This document shows, one piece after another, positions 25,428-37,900 of a stretch of 64,000 nt of DNA. The stretch is from the NCBI GenBank assembly GCA_024516155.1, contig JAJJXM010000057.1, positions 186,001 through 250,000 on the forward strand, in the 5' to 3' direction. Origin of the DNA: Pyronema omphalodes (taxonomy: Eukaryota > Ascomycota > Pezizomycetes > Pezizales > Pyronemataceae). Every line of letters begins with the position of its first letter. The first letter of the stretch is position 1. A program made the position numbers and the translations under genes. The notes beneath the pieces are model-generated. The model made no database searches, was not told the origin of the DNA, and worked only from the letters and a program-made list of their open reading frames with translations.

Positions 25428-26056
25428 TTAACGAGAGTCCTTCCTATCCGCGCTGAAGGCTCCAGCCTGGTGCCTAGCATCAACAAGGCGACGGTACCAT
25501 CCACCAATGAATCCGTCCTTTGGCTTGATGTCCTCGTATCCATCAAACATGTGCTTCTTCTTCGCAGCGTCCAAATTGGAGAACAGGGGAGCTCCGTGTC
25601 CATCGTTTCCACCTCCTAGAGACTATTTTTTGTCAGCTCCGTACTTAATCAAATTTGACAAATATCTCCATCTTAACCATCCCATGATACAGGCCCATAA
25701 ACCCACCCGGCAATCCCTGCCGCCACCACAGGAATAAAAGAGATAACAGCAAACGCGCATAATCCACCCGCCTGAAGCATCAAACAAGTCAAGAAGCGTT
25801 CCCAGTGACATACCCATCTCTTCCGTCTTGGTTCTGGGTTGGGGTGCTCAGCGGCCCAATCACGAGCCTGGCTGTCTGAGAGGGGAATGTTGTGAAGATC
25901 CTTTGCTAGATCAAGAGAAACCTCAGGACCAGGTCGATCGGGTCCACGCTCTACCTCAGTGGCGAAGGAAATCGTCTCGGACATTGAACTGATGGAGTTC
26001 GAACGGTCGATACGGGGATCCATAGGATCCGAAGCCTCCGGTGCAATCTCAGGCAT
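25428..26056 (-). CDS. Hypothetical single-pass membrane protein
   Basis: Exons 26056-25691 and 25622-25428 joined in phase 0 across a 68-nt intron with a GCTGAC branch site; 186 residues. MPEIAPEASDP starts a polar N-terminus with DLAKDLHNIPLSDSQARDW. A hydrophobic segment follows at ~residues 98-120 (LCAFAVISFIPVVAAGIAGW), then a C-terminal domain with GGNDGHGAPLFSNLDAAKKK, DGYEDIKPKDGFIGGWYRR and RHQAGAF. The short length, one helix and Gly/aromatic motifs resemble small organelle-membrane subunits, but I do not recognise the family. A further in-frame 42-nt stretch at 25772-25813 begins GTATGT and ends TTCAG; if spliced, the protein is 172 residues. A similar 42-nt intron occurs in UFD2, so this is a real possibility. 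Confidence 0.7.
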
Positions 26057-29047
26057 GGTGAGTGTTGTTAATAACGTAAACGTAATGTATCTGTTGTAAA
26101 AAATTGTTGTCTTGTGATTGAATGTCACATTGGTGAAGAGGAAAATTCCGGGAGAGGGAGGTGGACGGTTTTATAGATATTCAAATAAACAAGATGAAGA
26201 ATTTTTATCTGACTGAAATTGGACCACCATGACGCTGCTATACTGACTGGTACAGGTGGGGACTGCAAAGATCGTGGTGGGAACGCGGCATCCGAGTGCT
26301 AAGCTGTGTGTTAGGCGCTCAAGTATGGATCATAACAGGTTATGGGGTTCATTCAGCGCTTGTGGTATGTTGGCGATAACCGGAAATGCGTAAAATAAAT
26401 TTCAAAATAGCTTGATTTGAGCTGGGGGTCATCCATTGTTTACATTTACTTGGGTAATGGGTTTAGGGCTTTCGCTGGTTGTCATCGTTATTAATTGGAG
26501 TCAATCGGTAATTTCATGATCCCATTCAAGGATGATATTTATCGCCAGACCTTAAAACATCGTCAGTGACCTGGATAGGCGTTAATCTAATCCTTCAGTG
26601 TTGTCTTTCAAATCTTGCTCAGAGATCTCAGGAATCAAGAAACGTGAAGTGGCGGGACATACCGCGCTTGCGTACCCGGGTTCCATCTAGTCCCAGGTGT
26701 CGGTTAAAGGCAAGTCACGACGATTATACGCCACAAGATTCAAGATTCAGCATTTTTAGAATCATCTAAGTATGCTGTGAGGCTTTGAATAAAGATGCCC
26801 TGCTTAGCTGTGCAGAGGTTCTAGAGTTGCAATGCTGAAATGGGTGAATCCTCATGATCGTGTTTTTCCTTTCGGAACAGGCGAGTGATGATAGAGAGCC
26901 GATCCAAATTTTCAGTCAAAACAAGATATCGCTTGTCTATTTAGATCGGATAAAGTTCGAAAGCTGTAAAAGGTTTCGACAACAGAAATAGAATTAGCAT
27001 TGAACCAATTCTGGAAAACTTGGGCCACCTTACGTAACGACACATAGACAGCAGTAGCTGATGCGTATCGCAAGAAGAGAAATCCAGTAGTTTAAATCAA
27101 GTAAATGTTTGTAGTATGTGCCTTTTGTGGCCGTGACGAAGGAAAAAGTGAAGTTCAAGGTGGAACATGGAAGGTGAATTGAAGAGAGAGATTTCGACAT
27201 TAAGGAAACACCTTACGTTGAACTTATCTGAAAATTTCACTTCCACTCTTTCCTCCACCACATATCTCCTGTACAATCTCATCTCTAAGATAACGGCAAT
27301 GATGTGTTCGCATCAACTTGATGTCTTAATTCCTCGCGTTAGACACCCGAAAGCCGTCTATGCTGCACTTCCTAAGACATTTCTAGAGTGCGGGGTACGT
27401 AACCCTAGTTTGCGTTTCTAAAACTCTTAGGCACGCCTGACTTCGGGTCGTGGGGATTAGTTATGAACCTTGAGGGATACTAATGGCTATTTGTAAAACG
27501 AGTGATCGGTTATGACGAAATAACCGAAGTTGAACGACCTTGAGTAAGTCAATATTGTCGGAGCACTGAAGTGACAAGCAAAGGATAACAGCAAGAGACG
27601 TAGAGAACATGTGTAAATTAATTAAAATAAATTATCCAAGTAAATGAGTGCATGTGATCACAAGTGAGCTACGTGATTAAAGATGCTCAAAGTTTCAAAC
27701 TTCATGAATATTTCATCTGAAGTCCACCGGCAAACAGACACTTATATCAGCTACTTACTCCATGAAGTAGCACACGAGATTATATCAAAATATTTCTACA
27801 ATCCCCAAAATTTAGACGAGCTCGAAGTGGAATTACCCTTTTGGCTTCCGACAACCCCACACAGAAAGCCGAGACAGCCTATAAGTCACAGAAGTTCAAG
27901 CCACTTCCTTCTAACGACGCTGCATATAAGTTCCAATAACCCTTGCTTTACCCATTTAATTCCGTATATAACACACTTTATCTAGTGCATAACTTCGAAT
28001 CTTCGATAAGACTGCATATGTATCATACTCCCCTTGCCTGCTTGCATGAATGCAGCCTGTCATATCCTCACTTAATTAGTAAATACTTACTAGAATATCA
28101 ATCAGTTCGATATAGACAATGTCCATTGTATAAAAAAGAATAAAAAAGCTTCAACTAGTAATTTAAAATCTTCAATACGTCATTGAACCTTGAACCTTGA
28201 AACTCGAATCCCGAAACTCGAAACTTAAAACATTATAAACCAAATTCTCAAGGAACATAGATGTACCCAACAATCAACATTACAACTTACAATTATCAAG
28301 AGAAGAAACAGCCCCGAGAGTCCAAGGGTCCAAGGGTCCGAAGGTCCGAAGGTCCAAGGAAAATAAAGACATCTCTTAAATTTCTATTGGACATCGATAT
28401 CGATGTTGATATGGGAACAAGATATCAACATTTAACACGGATTATAAGCTTCTGTATAAAACGTCAAGAGTATGATTCTACTTTTGAGACACGAGAAGGA
28501 ACCGCTGAGGAAGCTGTAAGTGATTATATGGAAGCGTACTGAATATTGGATGAGAGTTATGAGGGGTTTGGTTTACTTTTAAATGCACTATATATTCATC
28601 CAATACATGGTGGGGGGGGGGGGGGGGGGGGGGATTACAGAAGTAATTATGCACCAAGCATATATGCTGATGGTATCGTAGTGGGCGTGAAGCCGGGTTA
28701 GTGGGTGAGTGATGGAGAGTGAAATTAAAGACTCAAAAGAAAGTGCAATCAAGAATAAACAATGGCCTCAAGCACTAGCAAGAGGCCTATTCACCATCTA
28801 AACAACCCGCCTTCTACGCCCTACACCCGACTCATGAATTACACGAAGCCCTTTTTCATGTTTTTGGTACTAAAATAATACCATATATTCCAATTTCTAC
28901 CTAACCAGTAAACAATTTAATAAAGCAAAATCTAGCTTGATAACCACCCAATCTCCGTCAAAAACAAAAAAAAAAATGCTGCGCTCACTCCACTCTGCAC
29001 TCTGCATCTAGCCGAGTGAGAAAAAAATTTTAGATAACAAAAGAATG

Positions 29048-29093
<46 letters not shown>

Positions 29094-29280
29094 AAGTGAA
29101 CTCCAAAAAAGTCGAGTAACCAGTTACTCCTCCGTGTAATCATACATTCCGCCTAATGCCCTATGGCCCTTAAACCACTGTCTACTGCCTACTTCAATGA
29201 TTCGGGATCCTATTCCTCGAGTGTTCGCTTGAAATATAGCACTATCACCACTAATTAGTCTTTGCTTCATAAATTTATCA
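26057..29280. other. AT-rich intergenic interval
   Basis: No supportable gene. Small open frames at 27167-27421 and 27683-27985 have no recognised domain. There is a G run at ~28612-28633 and an A run of about 44 at 29049-29092. Confidence 0.55.
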
Positions 29281-30690
29281 CTATGATTCAGTAGTAAACT
29301 CACCAGTTTCCCTCAATCCATCCAGTACTGACACCTTAGGTTCCCATCCAATCTTCTCCTTCGCCCTCTCAATATCCGGTCTGCGTCTCTGTGGATCATC
29401 CTCAACAGGTGGTAGATGCTTTATCCTAACCTCCCCATCTCCCCCAACCTTCCCTCCTACCTCCCTCACAATCCTCGATACCGTTTCCGCAAATTCATTA
29501 ATTGTAAACTCATCCGGATTTCCAAGGTTGACAGGTTCTTTACAATCACTCTCCATGAGGGCTATCAAACCATCCACAAGATCATGGATATACTGAAAGC
29601 TTCGCGTAGCCTCTCCATCACCATAGATAGTAACCTCTTCCCCGCGTAGAGCTTGCAAGATGAAATTTGATACCACACGGCCATCGTTCCAGTTCATTCT
29701 CGGACCGAAGGTATTGAAGATTCTCGCTACTCTTACGTCAACCCCATCTTGTCGGGAGTAAGAATAGGTAAGAGCCTCAGCAACTCGCTTTCCTTCGTCG
29801 TAGCAAGCCCGGGGACCGATGGGGTTCACGTGGCCCCAGTATTCTTCTTGTTGAGGGTGTTCCGCGGGTGATCCATAGATTTCGGAGGTGGAAGCGAGGA
29901 GGAAGCGAGCTTTTACTCGCTTGGAAAGTCCGAGCATGTTGTAGGTGCCGAAGAAGCCGGTTTTTAGAGTCTTGACAGGGTTGGATTGGTAGTGGACGGG
30001 ACTGGCGGGGCAGGCGAGGTGGTAGACTTGGTCGACTTCTACCATGATGGGATCGACTACATCGTGTCTATGGAAGCGGGGTTAGCAGCTGTAGAATAAT
30101 GGAAGCCCATAGCGGAGCTTGAAGTGCGAGATGTTGGTGGAAAGATGGTGGATTGACAAAGAGTGAAGGGATAGCTACCGGATAAGCTCAAAGTTTGGAT
30201 GTCCAATCCAGTTGCTGACGTTTGATTTCGTGCCGGTAAAGAAGTTGTCGATACAGATTACATCATGGCCCATGAGCATCAGGCGATCTACAAGGTGGGA
30301 ACCGACGAAGCCTGCGCCCTGCATAGCTGTTAGCTCATGCTCCTCATCTCCTCCCTTACAGCCCCACCCGCTACCTGCTATCTTTTTGTACTCCTTGCTA
30401 CAGCTGGTTCCTACCAGCTACAGCCTGCTCGCCACCCAAGTGAGGGGACATACTCCAGTAACTAATATGCGTTTCTTGTTCAGAGGGTTGAGCTTCTTGA
30501 CTGCGGGGTATTCGGTGCGAACAGTAGGAAAGGTAACTGTAGTTGAGTCGGCGGAAGCATTCTTTGCAGTTCCATTTGGTAGGTCGCGATGAGGGAGATA
30601 TAGCGCTCTCAAAGTTTCGACTGGAATATCTGTATGAGCCTGCTGGTCATGCGTAGGCTTGTTCTCTGCGGCGGCCTGTATAGCGGACAT
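29281..30690 (-). CDS. UDP-glucuronate decarboxylase (UDP-xylose synthase)
   Basis: Three exons: 30690-30454, 30318-30179, 30067-29281; 387 residues. The protein is a short-chain dehydrogenase/reductase of the extended type. Residues ~74-90 hold the NAD-binding RILVTGGAGFVGSHLVDRL; then VDQVYHLACPASPVHYQ, STSEIYGSP, the catalytic Tyr-Lys pair in CYDEGKR (Tyr ~213), and RIFNTFGPRM. DLVDGLIALM and NLGNPDEFT complete the UXS signature. The enzyme turns UDP-glucuronate into UDP-xylose with bound NAD, supplying xylose for glycans or polysaccharide. There is no N-terminal membrane anchor, so a cytosolic form is expected. The C-terminus after KIGWEPKVSVLDGL is short, and the last residues end right after the conserved helix. 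Introns are 135 and 111 nt, longer than most in the window. Confidence 0.94.
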
Positions 30691-33440
30691 GATTTCGGTT
30701 GTTCTGCGCTGCTCAGGTTATGGAGTAGGTTTGGTTTGGTTTGGTTTGTTCCCTTGGATCGGCTCCTTTTATTCGACGGGTGACGCTTTCTGTAATTCTA
30801 TACTTCGTGTTTCCGGAGACAACTTGGGGTTCATATAAGGATATCCTTAACCGCGCTGGAGAATACTAAGGGGAGGTCGCGTTCTCATGTTCAGGTTTAA
30901 CATCCACTTGCCCACTCCACACTTTCATGACCTTGCGGACCTTGCGCCGGTCGGTGCTTGGCTAGTCTCGCCATGGGTTGATACATGCACTAATGAAGCT
31001 CCCCTGTAGAGTACCACTCTAACAGTCCGTTTAGTAGCGTTCCACCAAAGCCTACGCTAGATCAACTATGATGATGCTATTCGGGGCGTTGAGATCAAAT
31101 GCGTGCTTGGTTCCTACTCTATCGTCGATGCTAAATGACCATTTGTCTTAAACAAGGTATGAATTCAATTGCGGTCCTCTGCGATGGATAATTGAAGCTA
31201 TTGTGCTTCTAGATGAGTACCAAGATTCCTGGGACCATCTACAACTGCACTGACCGCCCCCAGCGGGGCCGTGATATCCCCAGGACTACCTTTCCTCGTA
31301 ATCAAACAGCTAAGGAGTTTGTCTCTAGATTAACGGCCTCGAGTCCGCAAGTTTGATAAAGTGAAACGCCTGGAAACCCATGCCGTTGGTATAAATTATA
31401 ATGATCCGGGATAGCTCTACGTACGCATCTCTTTAGATGATGTTTACTATTCTCGGATATATATTGTTTACTCAACGTTTTAAGTCGGCGTCTTAAAAGC
31501 TTGGTAAAGCTTGTTTTCTAGAATTACTATTCAATTCACTCGCAACTCGCCGAAGGCAACTAAAGGACACCGATGGAAGCCGATTGGAGCTGTAGGGTAC
31601 GTAACCCCTGGCAAGATCTCTGGATAAGGCAACTGACGAGGGTATTAATTGAATAGCATCCTAAATATCAAAATGAACCTTCAGACCCGGCTACTTCCTG
31701 CAGGAGTTTGAAGATATTTTGAGAACTCAAAGTCTCAAACCGTAGCTTCGAGCCTTCGACAACGGAAGACCTCCGATTAAATGCTAAGGACTCCAAGCTC
31801 AGCCGCAATACGTACACACATACGCAGCTGCCGCTGACTTCCGAGTCGGATAACTTTACGGCTATGTGAATTACATCCTGCGTATGCGGCTTGCCACCGG
31901 TTGTTATCATCACAGCCAACGTCCGTTCGAGCTTCGAAATTGCTTCACAGCCTTGACTTACTTCTTGAACGTGGGTATGTAGCTCCGGAAGCTCGCCTTG
32001 GGAAGCCCATGAGGCGACACAACTACACTTTACCGCCACCACGCAGCTCGACGGTACCATCTGTACATACTCTATAGCTTGTGTAGTTCGTCTTTCGGCT
32101 TTTGGATACTAATTGGCCACACATCAAACCTCCCTGCTCCGCCATATCCTGCCTAGAGTTACCGGACGACGTCGAGTATGGCACTAAAGAATTTCGAACC
32201 CATTACTGGCGCAGGTCTGAGTACGAGAAGTTGCCCAACACTGGCCTCACATATTGCAAGGCATTACAAGTTCTCCACCTATACTGCCACTCCAGATAGA
32301 CATGGAGGTTATCGGCTCTAATTCCTAGATAGTTAAACAAACAGGTAAATCTCTGAGTTGTGGCCTCCCCTCTGTGCGGCTCAGCGATATTGATAGTCAT
32401 GATGATTTTCGCAACTATGGGGTTTGAGGCTAGAAATGCAGGGACGTGGCGAGGGATCGTCTAAACGTTCGATTTTTCGATTTTTCGATGGTTATAAAGG
32501 TACATATGTACCAAGACCCTGAGGCTTCGGAGACTTCGGAAGCTTGTGAAGTTTAGGATTGGTTTGATCTGCACATTTCTCTATTTGCAATATTATTCCG
32601 ATGTTCAAAGTGGCTTGGCAAGAGTTGGAACGATTTTGTAGAAAAACAGAGATCATGCAACTCTATAGATGATCTGTGCAAGATATTTTTTGTCTTAGCA
32701 TGATCATGGCATGTTATGCGATGAACAATTCCACATCTAATAACTAACTAATTAACTAATTAACTAACTAATGAAAGTGTATCTTTTAGCTTTGAAAACA
32801 AAAATCTCCACATTCTCTAAAGTCCATTGTCCATAGATTTGTAACAATTTCATAATAGCTATGTACATAGAATGTAATTTCGAAGGTGAAATCTTATATA
32901 TGTAAAAGTTAGTCTACGTATATATTTGCATTATTGTTATTACACTACATATATTGCTAAGGCATGATTGTGCAACTAATGTATGCACCAATACTTGAAT
33001 AGTTTAGGAAGCATTCAGTTGCTATGGTTACCACTCCAATCTCGCATCGGGAACAGCCTTTCAACAGAGTCTCCAGAGCCTCCCTACGCCGGCAGCACTT
33101 TCACAACGTCGACGTCGCTTCCTTTAGCTCATCATATCATCATGTACAGAATTACACAAGTAGAATTCCAGGAGCTTTCTGGAATACAAGGTACAAGAGG
33201 CTCTATCTGATCATCCAGCCTCCGTCGACTTCTGGAAGCAGGGATAGCACTATACAAAAAGTGTATTTATATCTATCTATCTCTCGTGGTTCCATGGAAT
33301 TTCCACGGAATTTTTCACGGGTTCGGAAAAAAAATACACCCGAAGGTTCCGGTGTTCACATGCAGAGGACAGAAGCCATCAATAGTAAGCCGTTCATCAA
33401 TCATCCAACCAATTCAATCACATCTACATATACCTCCAAT
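30691..33440. other. Accessory interval, mostly unassigned
   Basis: Promoter side of the UDP-xylose synthase gene, then DNA of near-balanced composition to ~32400 holding only a doubtful minus-strand gene-like stretch, then AT-rich DNA to the CCCAAT array. No known domain was recognised. Confidence 0.5.
31668..32400 (-). pseudogene. Gene-like stretch, unassigned, probably decayed
   Basis: On the minus strand, an ATG-started frame of 65 codons (32400-32203; MTINIAEPHRGEATTQRF) is followed by one of 130 codons (32060-31668; MVPSSCVVAVKC ... NIFKLLQEVAG). Base composition is more even than the flanks and the residue mix is protein-like (KLERTLAVMITTGGK, VIHIAVKLSDSE). No join restoring one frame is convincing and no family is recognised. 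It could be a broken gene, a lineage-specific gene with introns I cannot place, or chance. Confidence 0.25.
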
Positions 33441-33755
33441 CCCAATCCCAATCCCAATCCCAATCCCAATCCCAATCCCAATCCCAATCCCAATCCCAAT
33501 CCCAATCCCAATCCCAATCCCAATCCCAATCCCAATCCCAATCCCAATCCCAATCCCAATCCCAATCCCAATCCCAATCCCAATCCCAATCCCAATCCCA
33601 ATCCCAATCCCAATCCCAATCCCAATCCCAATCCCAATCCCAATCCCAATCCCAATCCCAATCCCAATCCCAATCCCAATCCCAATCCCAATCCCAATCC
33701 CAATCCCAATCCCAATCCCAATCCCAATCCCAATCCCAATCCCAATCCCAATCCC
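33441..33755. repeat. Perfect (CCCAAT)52 hexamer array
   Basis: Fifty-two uninterrupted copies of CCCAAT on the + strand (GGGATT permuted on the other), with no substitution that I can find. Every frame on both strands stays open, producing NP, PI, GL, GI and DW dipeptide repeats that are not genes. The unit differs from the usual fungal telomere repeat TTAGGG. Confidence 0.98.
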
Positions 33756-34241
33756 GTCTACTACATCCAAGTCCACTGCCACCCAGTCTTATCAAAACCG
33801 AAATCGAAGGTCTTGGTATATTTAATTACATAAACACATACATGCATGCATGCATGCATGCATACACAATATCTTTCCAAGTGTATGGGGAGCAAAAATT
33901 ACCAAACTAAACCCACAGTTACCCACCAGAAAGACAGGCAGGCAGCTAGCTTCCGGTCTATTCGATTTCTCCTAGTCTTAGCGATTCCCAATTCCTCCAG
34001 ACCTCCCAGTCTTACAAACCAGTTTAAAATGACGACCAAAACATACTGTACGGACTGCTGGAATATGAGAACCGTACGGCGACCCAGTTCAGTTTACTGT
34101 CCTGCGAAAACCAGTTAACCGAATGCAAGACTTGGCAAACCAGCTGTTTAAAACCGCGAAAACTGGTTTGTCCAGAGAAGAGGAACTGGTTTATGAAGGG
34201 GCAGTTAATATTATTCAGTGCATACATAACAAAATTCTGTA

Positions 34242-34930
34242 CTAACCGGGTCCCTTGGGTTGCCAGACATCACAAGTAACACCTACGATTGAAGCACTTG
34301 AACCCCTCAATGGCTTCCATCTAGAGTATCTGCCTGCATTCAATGGCGGTCCGATATAATGATCTGCTTGCATTTGGAAAACAACAGACTTATCAGGAGA
34401 TAAATTCTCATTCGTGGCCAGGAATGCTGCCAAAGTGGTGAACTCTGCCTCTATTTTTTCCGAGATTACTTGCTTGAAGTGGTGATCAGGAATTGCTCGT
34501 GCGGTACCGATGAGCTGGTTGCTAATATAAAGTAATTCATCGAAAAAGACCGAGAGGGGCTCGCCAGGTCTACGGACAGCAGTGTAGAAATCCTTTTGGA
34601 GCAACTGACGGCCACAATGTGTTCTTGTTTGGCCAAACTTCTCGGCAAGGACATGCCACATGTCCTTCGGGTCTGATTTCTCCGCGACATGGAAACATAA
34701 TGGAGTGGAAACCGAGTCCAACCGCCATATCCCGACGGTGCTGATAATCGTTTCTCATCTTCAGAGCCGCGAGGCTGGCTAATTCATCAGAGGGATCCCG
34801 AGTTTCAAGATTGTGAGTTCCTTCTATTCCGTTTACTATATCCCATATTAAACCGGAGACTCTAAGGATATGGGTAATGTCCATCCCTCAGGAATCGTAA
34901 TTGTCCCTGGTGAGGCGAGGTAACGAACCC
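34242..34930 (-). mobile_element. Ty1/Copia-type gag relic
   Basis: The minus strand encodes pieces of a gag polyprotein of the Copia UBN2 type: LTRDNYDS then GMDITHILRVSGLIWDIVNG near 34930-34820, later EKSDPKDMWHVLAEKFGQ, RQLLQKDFYTAV, FFDELLYISNQLIGT, and an end with a degraded GVTCDVWQ that may be a former zinc knuckle. The reading frame carries at least two disabling changes: a TGA at 34890-34888 where relatives usually have Trp, and a frameshift near 34700-34720. No protease, integrase or reverse transcriptase follows, and no flanking LTRs are apparent, so this is a truncated, inactive copy. The TGA is compatible with a G-to-A change of the kind caused by repeat-induced point mutation, but that is inference. 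Confidence 0.75.
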
Positions 34931-37900
34931 TCGAATCCTCCTTGTATTTGAAAAGGTCGGGGGTTACAATTTTCCATGCAGAGGATTGATTAGGAAAAAC
35001 GATGTAGGTACGGATGAAAGAATAAGGCTGGGTATATATTAGAATTAAGGAGACTCAGCAGTTATTTCGTTAAGGTTTGATGAAGTAATCGAAAGAGAGA
35101 GAGGTCGCGGCTCCGGGCTCATAACTTGTGTAAGGCTTGAGATGAAAGACATGGAAGTGGAGAATGATATTGATATTGATGGTGAAAGAACAAAGTGATG
35201 TCGAGAGAATATCTACTAGGGAGGCGCAGTAGTGGCGCTAATCCTCCTCCATACGTCGTCACTCCTCCATGAACACGGCTCTTGAATTAGAAAACATCAA
35301 CACTAAGACTTTAGAGATTCCAGAGACTCCCGCGAAAATCCAGAGACTATCAAGATTGAAAGTTCATACAGTCTTGCAGGTATTCCTCGCTATTTTTTTT
35401 TATCAAGAATCACGATACCGTAACACAACATATCATATCATATCATAGCATATCATAGCATAACCATGAGATGAATACTGAAAATCTTCACTACTAATCA
35501 ACCAACGAACTGGGTTATGTCAGAAATCATGAATTAGCTAGACGAGATAACCAAACTGCCGGGAAATGGTTATAACCCCTCATTTATAGTTTTCCATCCG
35601 AGGTTTCCGAAAAGTAAGGAAATTGAAATTCTAATATCTACAATATCTACACCATACACCATCCGCCGTGGATTAAAAAAAGAATCCTGGTCAGTAAATA
35701 TTCATCATCCCGATAGGTTTTGGATGGCTCATAGCTGGAGTAACGGGTTAAGGGAATGAGGCTGGATACAAAACAAATAAAACAATAAATAAAATACTAC
35801 TTAATATCGGTCATCCACGCTATGAATAGACAATTTGATGTCTTGATTCATGATAGTTTTGACTTGCCTTGCATAAGTTACCTACAGGCTACTCTTACCG
35901 GTATATCAAAGGGAACATCTTATACCAGGAAAGAAAATCTGACGAGGTCTAGAGTTCGGGGATTGGAAATGTTTAACTACTTGACTACTTAACTACTTAA
36001 CTACATCATACCCGCTGCCGGTGTTTGGTATTTCGTATCTTTGGTGTTAATTATGACTAATGAGGACATTTAACGATGGCAGCACTGGCACATATAAGGG
36101 TGGCAGATGTGTATATAGCAGATAGATGTAGCAGTAGATAGATGTATGACAGATAGAAGGATGTTGGGTAGAGGTAGCACTATAGAGGCATCAGTGGTCT
36201 ATATACTGATATACTGATATACTGATATACTGATATACTGATATACTTCCATCGTGACTGATATGATGTATCTATATCAAGTAAGTTGTAACAGAGTAAC
36301 AGAGAGTTTCATTGCAGCTGGAGGATTCTTACGGATGCTGAGGGGTAGTTAAAAAAAGGTTATGGGAATGGAATGGATTTGAATTGGATACTTGGGTACT
36401 TGTCTATGTAAGTACTTTGATACTGTACAAGTTGACAAATTTACTCGTTTACAAGTTTACTCATTTACAAGTTTACTCATAAGAATGCCCTGAGTAGGGG
36501 AAGATGGACTGAATTTGGTTTTACATCTAGGAAGGAGAGGAAAAATGGATAATTTGAGGTAGAGTGCAGAATTTGGAAATAACAAAAAATCCCCATAAGA
36601 ACTGGTGTACAAATGTGCATAGGATGTGTGGGTTGATATGGTGCAATATTTGACGGATTGCCTTATTCCTTTTTAGCTTCGCCTTATGGTGATTACATAA
36701 GGTAATGCCAGGGTCATGACTCACCGGTGGATTGATCCGGGACATGTGCATTTCTGGTAAATTCATAGTCCAATCGGTTATGATAAATGTCGTATTTTGA
36801 GGGACTTTTATTATTGGCTATTGGCTGTTTCACTCTTAGACAACAGGCTTGGCTTAGGTAACTGTTATCCTGTTATGCATCCATATTTAACCTTTATGTT
36901 CTTACTTAACTCAGCAGTGCATGCCAAGATAGTAAAACAGCTCTGCACATATGTATGGCTCCATGCCATAGAGTACTTTACATTCTGCCGTGTCTTCAAT
37001 TTCAGTATTCAATGATCAGATGAAAACAGCTACATCTGCAAGTATATGCAAGTTTGGAATTACGTTCAGAAAACGTAATTAGTTTCTATGCAGCTCAGAT
37101 TTTGTTATTCTCTGCTTTTCTATTTTTTGCTTTATTTGCACTTTTTTTTTTCTTCTTTTCTTTTCGGAACGGTCCGATTGGATGATTTTTTTCTTTCTAC
37201 CCGTTTTGTCAGACTTCAGCTTCGTCAATCCTTACATCCTTACATCCTTACACCTCAGCACACGTCACGACTTACGACCACAAAGCTGGCTGATGAATTG
37301 GTTACCCGTACTTGGTGCTTGTTGCTTGTTGCTTGTTGCTTGGTGCCGTTCGTGCCAGCTACTCTGATTACGTCTTGAATCCTCTAGAAGCTACAGACAT
37401 CCATCCATACAGGCATTGGCATACAACCATAGCCTAGCTAGGCAAAAAAAAAAACCTACCCCTGTACCTGGATTCTTTAGCGCGGCTGCTGCCACGAGAA
37501 AGTTTTACTTCGCTGGTATGGAGCGTTAGTGGACAGTATCTAGAGTAACTAGAAAACGAGTGATGGTGATTGATTTGTTGTGTTCCAGCTCCAGCTCCTA
37601 CTGCCGGGCCATCGGACATCGTCTGCCCTTGCCTTGTCTTCCCTTGTCTGCCATTGTCGGACTCTCTTGGACCTGGTCGACTGTTGATGAAGTGTTAAAG
37701 TACCGAGATTCGCTGGACTTGGCCGGTGTTGAGCTGGATTTATCAGAGCTTGTCGGTTGTTGTTGTTGTGGACGCTGTCGAGCTTTGCTGAGCTTTGCTA
37801 AACACCGCCAAGTCACTCATTCAGATGCGGCCGGTTGTTATTCGTGTGCGACACGGATTATTTTGAAGAAGAAGGAGGATAGGATGCAGTAGACTTTTCT

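Noticed and set aside
33401..33833. Long open frames with NP, PI, GL, GI or DW repeats on both strands
   Set aside because: They are translations of the CCCAAT array; a stop-free hexamer opens all six frames.
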